Shown piece after piece: positions 1-8,897 of a DNA stretch of 64,000 nucleotides. Below the pieces are notes generated by a model, which worked only from the letters and a program-made list of their open reading frames with translations, was not told the origin of the DNA and did no database searches. Position numbers and translations under genes: made by a program. The stretch is from JAPEKQ01 sp964516845 (GTDB lineage Bacteria > Joyebacterota > Joyebacteria > Joyebacterales > Joyebacteraceae), in assembly GCA_964516845.1 (NCBI GenBank), contig CAZEXP010000002.1, forward strand, positions 1 to 64,000, written 5' to 3'. Numbering within the stretch: position 1 is the stretch's first letter; the number at the start of each line of letters is the position of its first letter.

Positions 1-1193
<1,193 letters not shown>

Positions 1194-1297
1194 CGTTCTC
1201 CCCTCCAGAAACGGAGTGCTGCCTTATGCGCCTGTCATCCTCGGTTGAGTCCCGGTGCGAAGCTACTCGTTGTCGCTCGCTCCGGCTGTCCGTCTTA

Positions 1298-1373
<76 letters not shown>

Positions 1374-1532
1374 GCCCCAACAGGACACACAGGCCCCCAC
1401 ACGCCTCGCGGCAGATGTGAAGCCGAACGAGGAGCATATCACGGAATGCCTGAGTCCGTCAAGTCTATCTCCTGCCACCAGACATGCCTAATCGCGGCAG
1501 GATCTCACGCCCCTCTCGAGGCGGCTTTGCGC

Positions 1533-1609
1533 TGGAGCGGGAAACGGGACTCGAACCCGCGACCCTCAGCTTGGAAGGCTGATGCTCTAGCCAACTGAGC
1601 TATTCCCGC
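1533..1609 (-). tRNA. glyT: tRNA-Gly (anticodon TCC)
   Basis: 77-nt minus-strand cloverleaf. Acceptor GCGGGAA pairs with TTCCCGC, the T-loop is GGTTCGAGTCC, and the anticodon loop CTTCCAA gives TCC. CCA is encoded. Third tRNA of the tuf operon. Confidence 0.97.
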
Positions 1610-1651
1610 ACATATTCTCTCCAGTCTGTCACGGACCGGAAGCCCTTGTGG

Positions 1652-1736
1652 TGGTGGCGGGGGGAGGATTCGAACCTCCGAAGGCGTCGCCGACAGATTT
1701 ACAGTCTGTTCCCTTTGGCCACTCGGGAACCCCGCC
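1652..1736 (-). tRNA. tyrU: tRNA-Tyr (anticodon GTA)
   Basis: 85-nt class II tRNA with a long variable arm, on the minus strand. Acceptor GGCGGGG pairs with CCCCGCC, the anticodon loop has GTA, and CCA is encoded. Second tRNA of the tuf operon. Confidence 0.97.
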
Positions 1737-1797
1737 GCACTTCCGATCCTGACACCCGATGCCCGGAAGATGCGCCTTGCCGCCGCATCCCGGATAC

Positions 1798-1872
1798 TGG
1801 AGCTGGCGAGAGGACTCGAACCCCCAACCTCCTCATTACAAGTGAGGAGCTCTACCATTGAGCTACGCCAGC
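1798..1872 (-). tRNA. thrU: tRNA-Thr (anticodon TGT)
   Basis: 75-nt minus-strand cloverleaf. Acceptor GCTGGCG pairs with CGCCAGC, the anticodon loop CTTGTAA gives TGT, and CCA is encoded. First transcribed gene of the operon, about 65 bp downstream of a strong promoter. Confidence 0.97.
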
Positions 1873-1939
1873 ACGGGTGTCCCGGACAGCCCTGGCGCGT
1901 AGGGTTCCCTCTGATAGTGCGTCCAGCTACAAACGCTAT

Positions 1940-1968
1940 ATTCTATTGGAAGAACGGTGAGGTGTCAA
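1940..1968 (-). promoter_or_regulatory. Sigma-70-type promoter of the tRNA-tuf operon
   Basis: On the minus strand TTGACA (1968-1963), a 17-bp spacer, then TAGAAT (1945-1940): a perfect -35 and a 5/6 -10 box at the optimal distance. A start point near 1933 would give a short leader before tRNA-Thr(TGT). Consistent with a strongly expressed stable-RNA operon. Confidence 0.8.
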
Positions 1969-2062
1969 CTAAAAAAGACCGCTTGCGACAGGTTTCGGCG
2001 CGTTTCTTGCGTTTGGGTCGCGGCTCCCGTGAACCTCTCCCCTGCCCCGCAGCAGGAAACGC

Positions 2063-3472
2063 CTACGCCTTGCGGACCACAGGCCCCTCGGGGGTGTCCT
2101 CGACGGCGTATCCCGCCCCGGTGATGGCGGCCCGGAGTTCGTCCGCCCTGGCCCAGTCCTTCGCAGTTCGCGCTGCGGCCCGGTCCTCGGCCATCCTCAG
2201 GACCCCTGCAGGGATCTCGTCACGCTTCCCGACACCTGTCAGAAGCCCGAGGATCCCCGTAACTTCGCGCAGGACCTCACGATCGGCGCGCAGCTGCTCG
2301 GCCGGCGCACCGGCGTCGACCGACTGATTGATGACCCGCACCATCTCAAAGAGGAAGCCCGTTGCCTGAGCGGTATTCAGGTCGTCGTCCATGGCCTCGA
2401 TGTACTTCCCCTTCAGATCGGCCACGGCCGCAGACGGTTCGGGCGCGACCCCCAGCGAGGCAGCCTCCTCCTCCGGTCCGGCCACGCGCTCCAGCGTCCG
2501 GAACAGGTTCTCGAAGCGCTCCACCGACGCGGCGGCCTCGTCCAGCCGCTCGTCGGCGAAGTCGATGACCGACCGGTAGTGCGTGGAAAGAAGGAAGAAC
2601 CGCACCACGTCCGGCGGGTACTTCTCCGCGAGACCGGCCATCGTACGGTAGTGACCCGTCGACTTCGACATCTTCTCGCCCTCGAGCCGCACGTGCCCGT
2701 GGTGCACCCAGTGGTTCACATACGATTCGCCCGTCGCCGCCTCGGACTGGGCGATCTCGTTCTCATGGTGCGGGAAGATCAGGTCGGTCCCGCCACCGTG
2801 GATATCGTAGTGGTTGCCCAGGTACTTCGTCGACATCGCCGAACACTCGATGTGCCATCCCGGACGTCCCATTCCCCAGGGACTCTCCCAGGCAGGCTCG
2901 CCCTCCTTCGCGGCCTTCCAGAGCGCGAAATCCTCCGGATTCCGCTTCCGTTCGTCGATATCCACGCGTTCGCTCGCGCCAGCCACGAGGTCCTCGACCC
3001 GCTTCTTCGAAAGCTTGCCGTAGGACGGCCACTTGCCGACCTCGAAGTAGACGTCTCCTCCCGACTCGTAGGCGTAGCCCTTGTCGACGAGTGTCTTAAC
3101 AGTCTCCACAATATCGGTGATATGATCGGTCGCCCGGGGGTAGTGGTCCGCGGGTTCGGCGCCGAGGAACTCGAGGAACTCCATGAACTTGTCGATGTTC
3201 CGCTGGGCGACCTCCTGGTAGGTCACGCCCTCCTCGCCCGCCTTGGCGATGATCTTGTCGTCGATGTCGGTGAAGTTGATGATCAGCGTTACATCGTACC
3301 CGCGGTACCTGAGGTAGCGTTTGAACACGTCGGAGACGACGGCCACGCGCATGTGGCCGACGTGCGGCTCGGACTGCACCGTCATCCCGCAGAAGTACAT
3401 CCCGACCTTGCCCTCCTGAACCGGGACGAACTCCTTCTTCTTCGCATCGAGGGTGTCGAAGATCCTGAGCAT
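2063..3472 (-). CDS. cysS: Cysteinyl-tRNA synthetase
   Basis: Class Ia aminoacyl-tRNA synthetase charging tRNA-Cys in the cytosol. The 469-aa protein has normal length. Visible signatures are the HIGH-type motif HVGHMR after FCGMTV, the INFTDIDDKI motif, the zinc-site elements FCGM, IECSAMS and FPHHENE, and the KMSKS loop (GEKMSKSTG). The HIGH-loop preface reads VQSEPHVGH rather than the commoner YDxxHIGH; this does not remove catalytic residues. It sits between the Mbx operon and the tRNA-tuf operon with its own candidate promoter, so it is probably transcribed separately. No terminator with a clear U-tract was seen after it. Confidence 0.97.
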   Translation of the reverse strand: MLRIFDTLDAKKKEFVPVQEGKVGMYFCGMTVQSEPHVGHMRVAVVSDVFKRYLRYRGYDVTLIINFTDIDDKIIAKAGEEGVTYQEVAQRNIDKFMEFLEFLGAEPADHYPRATDHITDIVETVKTLVDKGYAYESGGDVYFEVGKWPSYGKLSKKRVEDLVAGASERVDIDERKRNPEDFALWKAAKEGEPAWESPWGMGRPGWHIECSAMSTKYLGNHYDIHGGGTDLIFPHHENEIAQSEAATGESYVNHWVHHGHVRLEGEKMSKSTGHYRTMAGLAEKYPPDVVRFFLLSTHYRSVIDFADERLDEAAASVERFENLFRTLERVAGPEEEAASLGVAPEPSAAVADLKGKYIEAMDDDLNTAQATGFLFEMVRVINQSVDAGAPAEQLRADREVLREVTGILGLLTGVGKRDEIPAGVLRMAEDRAAARTAKDWARADELRAAITGAGYAVEDTPEGPVVRKA

Positions 3473-3522
3473 GCAGACTGCCTCCGGCCTGAAAGCCTGG
3501 GGGAACGTATCCGTTGAATGTG

Positions 3523-3551
3523 AGCGTAATCCGAACAGATGGGACTGTCAA
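3523..3551 (-). promoter_or_regulatory. Candidate promoter of cysS
   Basis: Minus strand TTGACA (3551-3546), 17-bp spacer, TACGCT (3528-3523). The -35 is perfect, the -10 weak (3/6). It lies about 50 bp upstream of the cysS start and just downstream of inverted repeats that could end the Mbx operon. Confidence 0.5.
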
Positions 3552-3574
3552 GGCGCGCCCCGGGGGGCGCGTAG

Positions 3575-3614
3575 GCAGAACGGAGCGCGCCTCGAGAGAC
3601 ACGCTCCGTTCTGC
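3575..3614. terminator. Large inverted repeat after the Mbx operon
   Basis: GCAGAACGGAGCG (3575-3587) is repeated exactly inverted at 3602-3614: a 13-bp perfect stem with a 14-nt loop, 23 bp beyond the stop codon of the last Mbx gene. A second GC-only palindrome (CGCGCCCC/GGGGCGCG) lies next to it at about 3554-3571. Neither is followed by a T-run, so intrinsic termination is only likely; a processing or stability element is the alternative. Confidence 0.5.
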
Positions 3615-3636
3615 AGAGCCACAGAATCAATATGGG

Positions 3637-5409
3637 CTAGCCGCGGGCCTTCGCGCGCGTGACGATGCCCTCGACGACGCGAAGACCGTCCGCGATCGCC
3701 GAGATGGCGTCCGCTACCGGATTGACGAGGTCGCCGCCGGCGAAGATACCGTCCACGGCGGTGGCGCCGTGCTCGTCCGTCGCGATCCATCCGCGCTTGT
3801 CGCCGACGGCGTGCGCGGTCTCGTCCCCCATCCACGAGAGGTCGGGGCCCTGCCCGATGGCGACGATGACGCGGTCGACGTCGAGCCGGTGCTCAACACC
3901 CTCTATGAGCTGCGGGCGCGGACGCTTCCCGGGACCCTCGGCGGGGAGCATCTCCGCCGGACCCCATACGTATGTCAGTCCGCCGCCTTCGCGGGTCTCG
4001 ACCCGAAGCGGGATGCTCTGCGTGAAGATCTCCACACCCTCGGCTCTCGCGTCCTCGATCTCCTCCTCGTCGGCGGGCATGTCGACCTCGCGGCGCCGGT
4101 ACGAGATGGTCACGTCGGCGCCGAGCCTTCGGGCCAGCCTCGATGCGTCGATGGCGACGTTGCCGCCCCCCACGACGACGACCTTCTCACCGACCTCGAC
4201 CGGCTTGTCGATGTGGTAGTCGCGCAGGAACTCGAGCGCGAAGATCACGCCGTCGAGGTCCTCGCCGTGTGTTCCGAGCCGGTACGGCTTCATCAGCCCC
4301 GTTCCGACGAAGACGGCCAGGCACTCCTCGCGGAGACCGGCGAACTCCTCGGCCTCGACGCGATGGTCCGTGATGATGCGGACGCCCGCGTCCTCGAGCA
4401 GCTGGACCTGCTTGTCGAGCGACGGGAGCGGGAAGCGGTACTTCGGGATGCCGAAGTACGTTGCGCCACCGAGACGCGGAAGCTCGTCGTAGACCGTCAC
4501 GGAGAATCCGCGGAGCGCGAGATAGTACGCGGCCGTGAATCCCGACGGACCGCCGCCGACGATGGCCACCGAGTGACCCATGCCGACGTCGGAGCGCGTC
4601 ACATCGATGACGCTCTTCAGATCGTCGAACCGCTCGGTCGCATAACGCTTGAGCCAGCGGATCGCGATCGCCTCACCCTTCACGCCGATGCTGCAGACCT
4701 TCTCGCAGTTGCGCGTGCAGACCTTGCCGCACATCTCCGGCATCGGGTTGTTGTCGTAGATGATGCGAACGGCCTCGGCGTCGTCGCCGTCCCGGATCGC
4801 CGCGATGTAGTCCGGTATGTGCATGTGCGCCGGACAGGCCGCGATACACAGGCCGCACTGCACGCATCTGGAGGCTTCCCTGCGTGCCTCCTCCTCGGCG
4901 TAGCCGATGACGACCTCCGCCCACGTCTTGACGCGCTCGACCGGGTCGAGCATCGGCATCGGGACGCGGTCAGGATCGAACAGATGGAACCCTTCCTCCT
5001 TGCGCCAGCCCTTGACGCTTCCGTCCCACGCCCTCTCGTCCACGCCCGGCGTGTAGCGGAAGACGTCCGCGTCGCTGTCGACCCAGACGTACTCGTTCGA
5101 CATCCCGAGCGACGCCGAGGGACACACGTCCACACAGAGTGCGCACCAGCAGCAGCGCCCGTAGTCGACTCTGGGTCTCAGACCTGAGTCGCCGTTGACA
5201 GGATCGTCCACGATGACCATGTCGATCGCCTCGTTCTGACAGATGTCGGCGCACGTGCCGCACCCGACGCACCGGTCGGTGTCGTTGATGTGCCAGCCGC
5301 GGTAGCGCGGAGCGCCCGGGCGCATCGTCTTGGCCTCGGGGACCGTGTAGGGCTTCGTAAATGCCCGGACCCAGGCGGAGAACGGCGTGATGACGTGCTT
5401 GAGGCTCAT
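3637..5409 (-). CDS. Fusion of MbxN/NuoI-type ferredoxin subunit with GltD/NfnL-type NAD(P)H flavoprotein
   Basis: The 590-aa protein joins two known modules. Residues about 1-110 match the NuoI/MbhN subunit that docks two [4Fe-4S] clusters onto complex-I-like enzymes: C47-C50-C53-C57 and C86-C89-C92-C96. Residues about 150-590 match the small subunit of glutamate synthase and NfnL: a cysteine-rich N-part (C182, C185, C188, C192; C227, C231, C235, C239), an FAD dinucleotide fold (AIVGGGPSG, about 282) and an NAD(P)H fold (VVVVGGGNVAIDASR). It is the last gene of the operon, 3 bp after the NuoD-like gene. I infer that it exchanges electrons between NAD(P)H and the cluster chain of the membrane complex. 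No glutamate synthase large subunit is present. The architecture is directly seen; the electron route is inferred. Confidence 0.88.
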   Translation of the reverse strand: MSLKHVITPFSAWVRAFTKPYTVPEAKTMRPGAPRYRGWHINDTDRCVGCGTCADICQNEAIDMVIVDDPVNGDSGLRPRVDYGRCCWCALCVDVCPSASLGMSNEYVWVDSDADVFRYTPGVDERAWDGSVKGWRKEEGFHLFDPDRVPMPMLDPVERVKTWAEVVIGYAEEEARREASRCVQCGLCIAACPAHMHIPDYIAAIRDGDDAEAVRIIYDNNPMPEMCGKVCTRNCEKVCSIGVKGEAIAIRWLKRYATERFDDLKSVIDVTRSDVGMGHSVAIVGGGPSGFTAAYYLALRGFSVTVYDELPRLGGATYFGIPKYRFPLPSLDKQVQLLEDAGVRIITDHRVEAEEFAGLREECLAVFVGTGLMKPYRLGTHGEDLDGVIFALEFLRDYHIDKPVEVGEKVVVVGGGNVAIDASRLARRLGADVTISYRRREVDMPADEEEIEDARAEGVEIFTQSIPLRVETREGGGLTYVWGPAEMLPAEGPGKRPRPQLIEGVEHRLDVDRVIVAIGQGPDLSWMGDETAHAVGDKRGWIATDEHGATAVDGIFAGGDLVNPVADAISAIADGLRVVEGIVTRAKARG

Positions 5410-5412
5410 CTG

Positions 5413-6540
5413 CTACCTTTCGATCTCGGGCGGACAGGTCTGGAGCGACACCATGAGCGATGAGAGATCCGAGATGTTCGTCCCCGGGAGCAGCCGTTCG
5501 AGAAGACTCACACCGTGCACGTACGACGGTCCGCGGACATTGACGCGACGGACCTTGTCGGAACCATCCGTGACAACGAAGTACCCCATCTCACCGCGAC
5601 TCGCCTCGGCGCGGACGTAGGTCTGACCCTTCGGGATGCGCCAGTGCATCAGGCTCGGGAGCTTCAGGCAGAACGGACCGTCCGCAGGCATCCGCGCGAG
5701 CATCTGTCTGATGAGGTTGATCGACTGTTCGATCTCGCGCCGTCTGACGCGCGCGCGGGCGAACATGTCGGAGCCCTCTTCGGTGATGACGTCGAAGTCG
5801 AGCTCCGGATAGACCTCGTATGGATAGTCCTTCCTCACGTCGCGCGGGATCCCCATCGCCCGGACGATCGGACCCGAGAGCGACATCTCGTCGACCCACT
5901 CGGGAGGCACGTAGCCGATGCCGATGGCCCGCTTCCTGAAGACGGCGTTCTCGAACATCAGACGGTCGATCCACGGGAGCCGCTCCTCGATGGTTCGAAG
6001 CGTCTTCTCGAGTCGCGCCCCGAACCCGTCCGGCAGGTCGCGCCTCACGCCGCCGTAGACGATGTACATGTGGTAGATGCGGTGACCGGAGAGCTCCTCG
6101 AAGCTGTCGAGCACGTAGTCGCGGAGCGTCATCATCCACTGCGGCACGGGACCGAGCCCCATCGAACCGACCTGGCCTCCGAGCACCATCAGGGTGGCCG
6201 CGAGCCTCGACATCTCGAGCGTGAGCGTGCGGATCCATCGCGCCTTGTCGGGCACCTCTCCGTCGATGCCGCCGAGTATCTCGAGTCCCTTCGCGAGCAG
6301 ATACTCGTTGGTGTCCGGCTCGGGAACGCAGATGCGGCAGACGATCGGGAACGACTGGATGAACGTGCGCCGCTCCATGAGCTTCTCGAACCCGCGGTGG
6401 AGATAGCCGACGTGCGTGATCCCGCGCTGGATCGTGTCGCCCTCAAGCCAGAGTTCGACGGACATGTTGCCCGTCACGCCCGGATGCTGAGGACCGAACC
6501 AGAGGTGGGTCTCCTTGGTGACGTCGTGTCCGCTACTCAT
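5413..6540 (-). CDS. NuoD/MbxL-type large (49-kDa, hydrogenase-like) subunit
   Basis: 375-aa homologue of the complex I 49-kDa/group 4 hydrogenase large subunit. It opens MSSGHDVTKETHLWFGPQHP with the family signature FGPQHPG. The ATG at 6540 overlaps the stop of the upstream gene; the frame stays open further upstream but that stretch is low-complexity. Of the four cysteines that hold Ni-Fe in hydrogenases, the N-terminal pair is present (C68-R-I-C71) and the C-terminal pair is reduced to C369-P-P-E372. The histidine normally following the first pair is missing. This points away from a working hydrogenase and towards the Mbx (MBS) branch or a relative. Cytoplasmic, facing the NuoB-like subunit. 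Confidence 0.9.
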   Translation of the reverse strand: MSSGHDVTKETHLWFGPQHPGVTGNMSVELWLEGDTIQRGITHVGYLHRGFEKLMERRTFIQSFPIVCRICVPEPDTNEYLLAKGLEILGGIDGEVPDKARWIRTLTLEMSRLAATLMVLGGQVGSMGLGPVPQWMMTLRDYVLDSFEELSGHRIYHMYIVYGGVRRDLPDGFGARLEKTLRTIEERLPWIDRLMFENAVFRKRAIGIGYVPPEWVDEMSLSGPIVRAMGIPRDVRKDYPYEVYPELDFDVITEEGSDMFARARVRRREIEQSINLIRQMLARMPADGPFCLKLPSLMHWRIPKGQTYVRAEASRGEMGYFVVTDGSDKVRRVNVRGPSYVHGVSLLERLLPGTNISDLSSLMVSLQTCPPEIER

Positions 6541-7129
6541 CGGTCGTCTCTCCGCTGTCGGAGTCCGTCGCTCCGTCGGAGTCCGTCGCTCTATCGTCCA
6601 TGTCGTCCAGCTTCCGCTCCCGCCCGTCGTCCTCACCCGGCTCCCAGGCGTCGGCGTAGCTCTTCTCGTTCGCAACGCGTCCGACATACCGTCTCGCGTC
6701 GATACTCCTGCGGCCCGGACGATCCTCGTAGTGCTCGACCGAGTACTTGAGCGTGTCGAAGTCGCGCCGCATCGGGGGGATATCCTTCCAGCCCTCGAGG
6801 ATGAACGGCACGCCCTGCCTTGGGCTTCCCTCGAACCGGATGCCGAACATCTCGTTGAGCTCCTGTTCGTAGGTCACGGCCTGCGGCCAGATGTCCGAGA
6901 CGGTCGGAAGTCCGGGCGCCTTCCGTGGGATACGGACGCCGAGGATGACGGAGCGATGCTGCTCCGGGTCCGTCAGAACATAGGAGACCTCGAACTCGCC
7001 ATCTTCGAGCCAGTCGGTCACCGTCAGCAGCGTCAGCTGGACGTGCCCGTCGCTCCTGAGCTCATCGAGGCGCCTCCTCAGCTTCGGAAGAGCGACCGTC
7101 TCCTGTGAAAGCCATCCGTCAGACCGCAT
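6533..7129 (-). CDS. NuoC/MbxK-type (30-kDa) subunit
   Basis: About 198 aa. The family core EQELNEMFGIRFEGSP followed by FILEGWKDIPPMRRDF is the NuoC signature (E-x-E-L-x-E-M-F). An ATG at 7129 has GGAGAG five bases upstream and is preferred; an in-frame ATG at 7144 has no spaced ribosome site. The C-terminal tail after the conserved core is acidic, with repeated TDSDGATDSD-like residues of low complexity. It lies between the NuoB-like and NuoD-like genes and overlaps the latter's start codon, as expected for a translationally coupled complex. Confidence 0.9.
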   Translation of the reverse strand: MRSDGWLSQETVALPKLRRRLDELRSDGHVQLTLLTVTDWLEDGEFEVSYVLTDPEQHRSVILGVRIPRKAPGLPTVSDIWPQAVTYEQELNEMFGIRFEGSPRQGVPFILEGWKDIPPMRRDFDTLKYSVEHYEDRPGRRSIDARRYVGRVANEKSYADAWEPGEDDGRERKLDDMDDRATDSDGATDSDSGETTDE

Positions 7130-7149
7130 GGTCTCTCCGTCCATTCCCG

Positions 7150-7836
7150 CTACCAGTTGTAGTCCGGCATCCGCCAGTCGCCGATGACGCGCTTCTGATT
7201 CGTCTTGTACCTGTCGATGTTCTCGAGATACTCGTTCCAGCCGTTCGCCTCGCCCTTCTTGATCTTCTTCATCAGCTCCTGGAAGCCTGCGATGAGCGCC
7301 TCGGGGCGCGGCATGCATCCGGAGATGTAGATGTCGACCGGCAGATAGAGGTCGAGCTTGTTGATCGTGTAGTACGAATCCCAGTACATGCCGCCGTTGA
7401 TCGTGCACGAGCCCAAGCCCACGACCCACTTCGGCGCCGGCATCTGCTCGTACGCGCGGACGACTCGCTTGAGGGTCTTGAGCGACAGGTATCCGCCGAT
7501 GATGAGTACGTTCGACTGCCGCGGCGTCGGTCGTGGCGCCATCCCGAACCGGGCCATGTCGAACCGGCTCGTCATCAAAGGTCGGAGCTCGATCGCTCCG
7601 CAGCCGGTCCCGTACGCCATCACCCAGAGGGAGTTGGCGCGGCACCAGTTCTTGATCGTCGCGAACGCCTCGCGGTAGGCCAGCGGCTGCTGGACCTCCG
7701 TGGCGCCGAGGTAGCAGTACGGATCGACCTCGCGCCGCGGGGACGGCGGGAGCGGCTCGTACGGACGGTCCTTCAGAACATCCGGCGGCGCCGGCTCGAT
7801 CCGTTCGGGGACCCTTCTGATCTTCTCATCCTTCAA
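7150..7836 (-). CDS. NuoB/MbxJ-type (PSST) iron-sulfur subunit
   Basis: About 228 aa from a TTG start with GGGAGAG upstream; the frame is open further upstream but that part overlaps the NuoH-like gene. The subunit carries the terminal cluster next to the NuoD-like subunit. Motifs seen: GTGCGAIEL (C79), GLGSCTINGG (C144) and SGCMPRPEA (C174). In complex I the first motif is a tandem CC before A-[IV]-E; here the second cysteine is glycine. Two extra cysteines occur, C41 (PYCYL) and C65 (NWCRANSLW), and one may complete the cluster. The GTGCGAIEL form is what I recall for Mbx-type MbxJ, which I could not check. Confidence 0.9.
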   Translation of the reverse strand: MKDEKIRRVPERIEPAPPDVLKDRPYEPLPPSPRREVDPYCYLGATEVQQPLAYREAFATIKNWCRANSLWVMAYGTGCGAIELRPLMTSRFDMARFGMAPRPTPRQSNVLIIGGYLSLKTLKRVVRAYEQMPAPKWVVGLGSCTINGGMYWDSYYTINKLDLYLPVDIYISGCMPRPEALIAGFQELMKKIKKGEANGWNEYLENIDRYKTNQKRVIGDWRMPDYNW

Positions 7837-7889
7837 CTGCGTCTCTCCCACCGCGCGGTGCCCGCGCGAGTCCTGCGGCTTGCGTCGCG

Positions 7890-8831
7890 CTACGACGCGA
7901 GGTACTTCATCACCATGGCGAGCGCGATGCCCGCGAGTCCGAACCACGTCGGCCACCCCAGGAAGAACCGGATCGACTGCTCGACGCGGAACCTCGGGAA
8001 GACCGCGCCGACGAAGACGGCCCACATGTAGACCACGAAGATCTTGATCATGGCCTCCGGGATGCTCGTCGCGCCGCCGAGGAACAGGTTCATGAAGAGC
8101 GCCGACTTCGCGACCCCGAAGATGGCCCGGCCCGACATCATCAGACCGAGGAACGTGCTGTTGTACTCAGTCGGCGGGCCGATCGGGATCTCCTGCGGCG
8201 CCAGCACGATGTTGAACGGCGAGTACATCTGCATCCCGAGGAACGAGAGCAGACCCGCGACCGCAGCGAGCGGGTTCATGAAGAGATACCAGTTCCCGAT
8301 GCCGCCCGCCTGCGCCTCGATGATGCCTCCGATCGAGAACGTCCCGACCTGCGCGACAAGCGCGATGAGCGCGAGCGAGAACGGAAGCTCGTACGCCGAC
8401 ATCTGCGAGAGACCGCGCGAGACCGCGATGATCGCGTGCGGATGGCCGCTCTCGCCGGCGCCGAGCGCCATCCCGAGGCAGCCGAAGAACATGAAGTAGA
8501 TGACGAGCAGCACGTCGCCGTTGAACGAGAAGCCGGCAAGACCGGGCATCCCGGCGACGATGGGGATCAGCAGATAGATCCCGATCCCGCCGACGGTCCG
8601 GAACACCGGCGCGAGATAGAACATCATGCCGTGCCGGATGGACGTCCTCTGGAAGAACAGCTTCGCGACGTCGATGTACGGCTGCCAGACCGGCGGACCG
8701 ATCCGGCTCTGGATCCGCGCCATCACCTTGCGGATGATGCCGCCGATGAGAAGACCGTACGCGATGGCTCCGATGACGGAGAGCGCGCAGAGCCCCAGAT
8801 AGCCGATGTCGAGATTCATGATCGCCTGCAT
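7890..8831 (-). CDS. NuoH/MbxM-type membrane subunit
   Basis: 313-aa integral membrane protein with about eight hydrophobic segments, homologous to complex I subunit NuoH and Mbh/Mbx M, which links the soluble arm to the ion-pumping arm. Conserved pieces include KVMARIQSRIGPP, the charged loop YIDVAKLFFQRTS and the AYELPF segment with an intramembrane glutamate. A second possible start (MNLDIGYLG) lies four codons in. It follows the fused antiporter gene by 66 bp and precedes the NuoB-like gene. Confidence 0.92.
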   Translation of the reverse strand: MQAIMNLDIGYLGLCALSVIGAIAYGLLIGGIIRKVMARIQSRIGPPVWQPYIDVAKLFFQRTSIRHGMMFYLAPVFRTVGGIGIYLLIPIVAGMPGLAGFSFNGDVLLVIYFMFFGCLGMALGAGESGHPHAIIAVSRGLSQMSAYELPFSLALIALVAQVGTFSIGGIIEAQAGGIGNWYLFMNPLAAVAGLLSFLGMQMYSPFNIVLAPQEIPIGPPTEYNSTFLGLMMSGRAIFGVAKSALFMNLFLGGATSIPEAMIKIFVVYMWAVFVGAVFPRFRVEQSIRFFLGWPTWFGLAGIALAMVMKYLAS

Positions 8832-8897
8832 CGTCGTTCTTCCCTGTCCCCTGCCTGCAGGGGCCTTGTCCCGCCGAGTCGTTGTCCCGCCGAGTCG

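Noticed and set aside
1975..2062. Intrinsic terminator of cysS ending in the T-run near 1971-1976
   Set aside because: The T-run is real on the minus strand, but I could not find a stable stem directly before it.
3637..5409. Glutamate synthase small subunit
   Set aside because: The GltD-like domain is fused to a NuoI-type ferredoxin and no large subunit is nearby, so nitrogen assimilation is unlikely to be its main role.
5413..6540. A functional group 4 [NiFe] hydrogenase
   Set aside because: The fourth metal ligand is Glu, the His after the first motif is missing, and no maturation genes are nearby.
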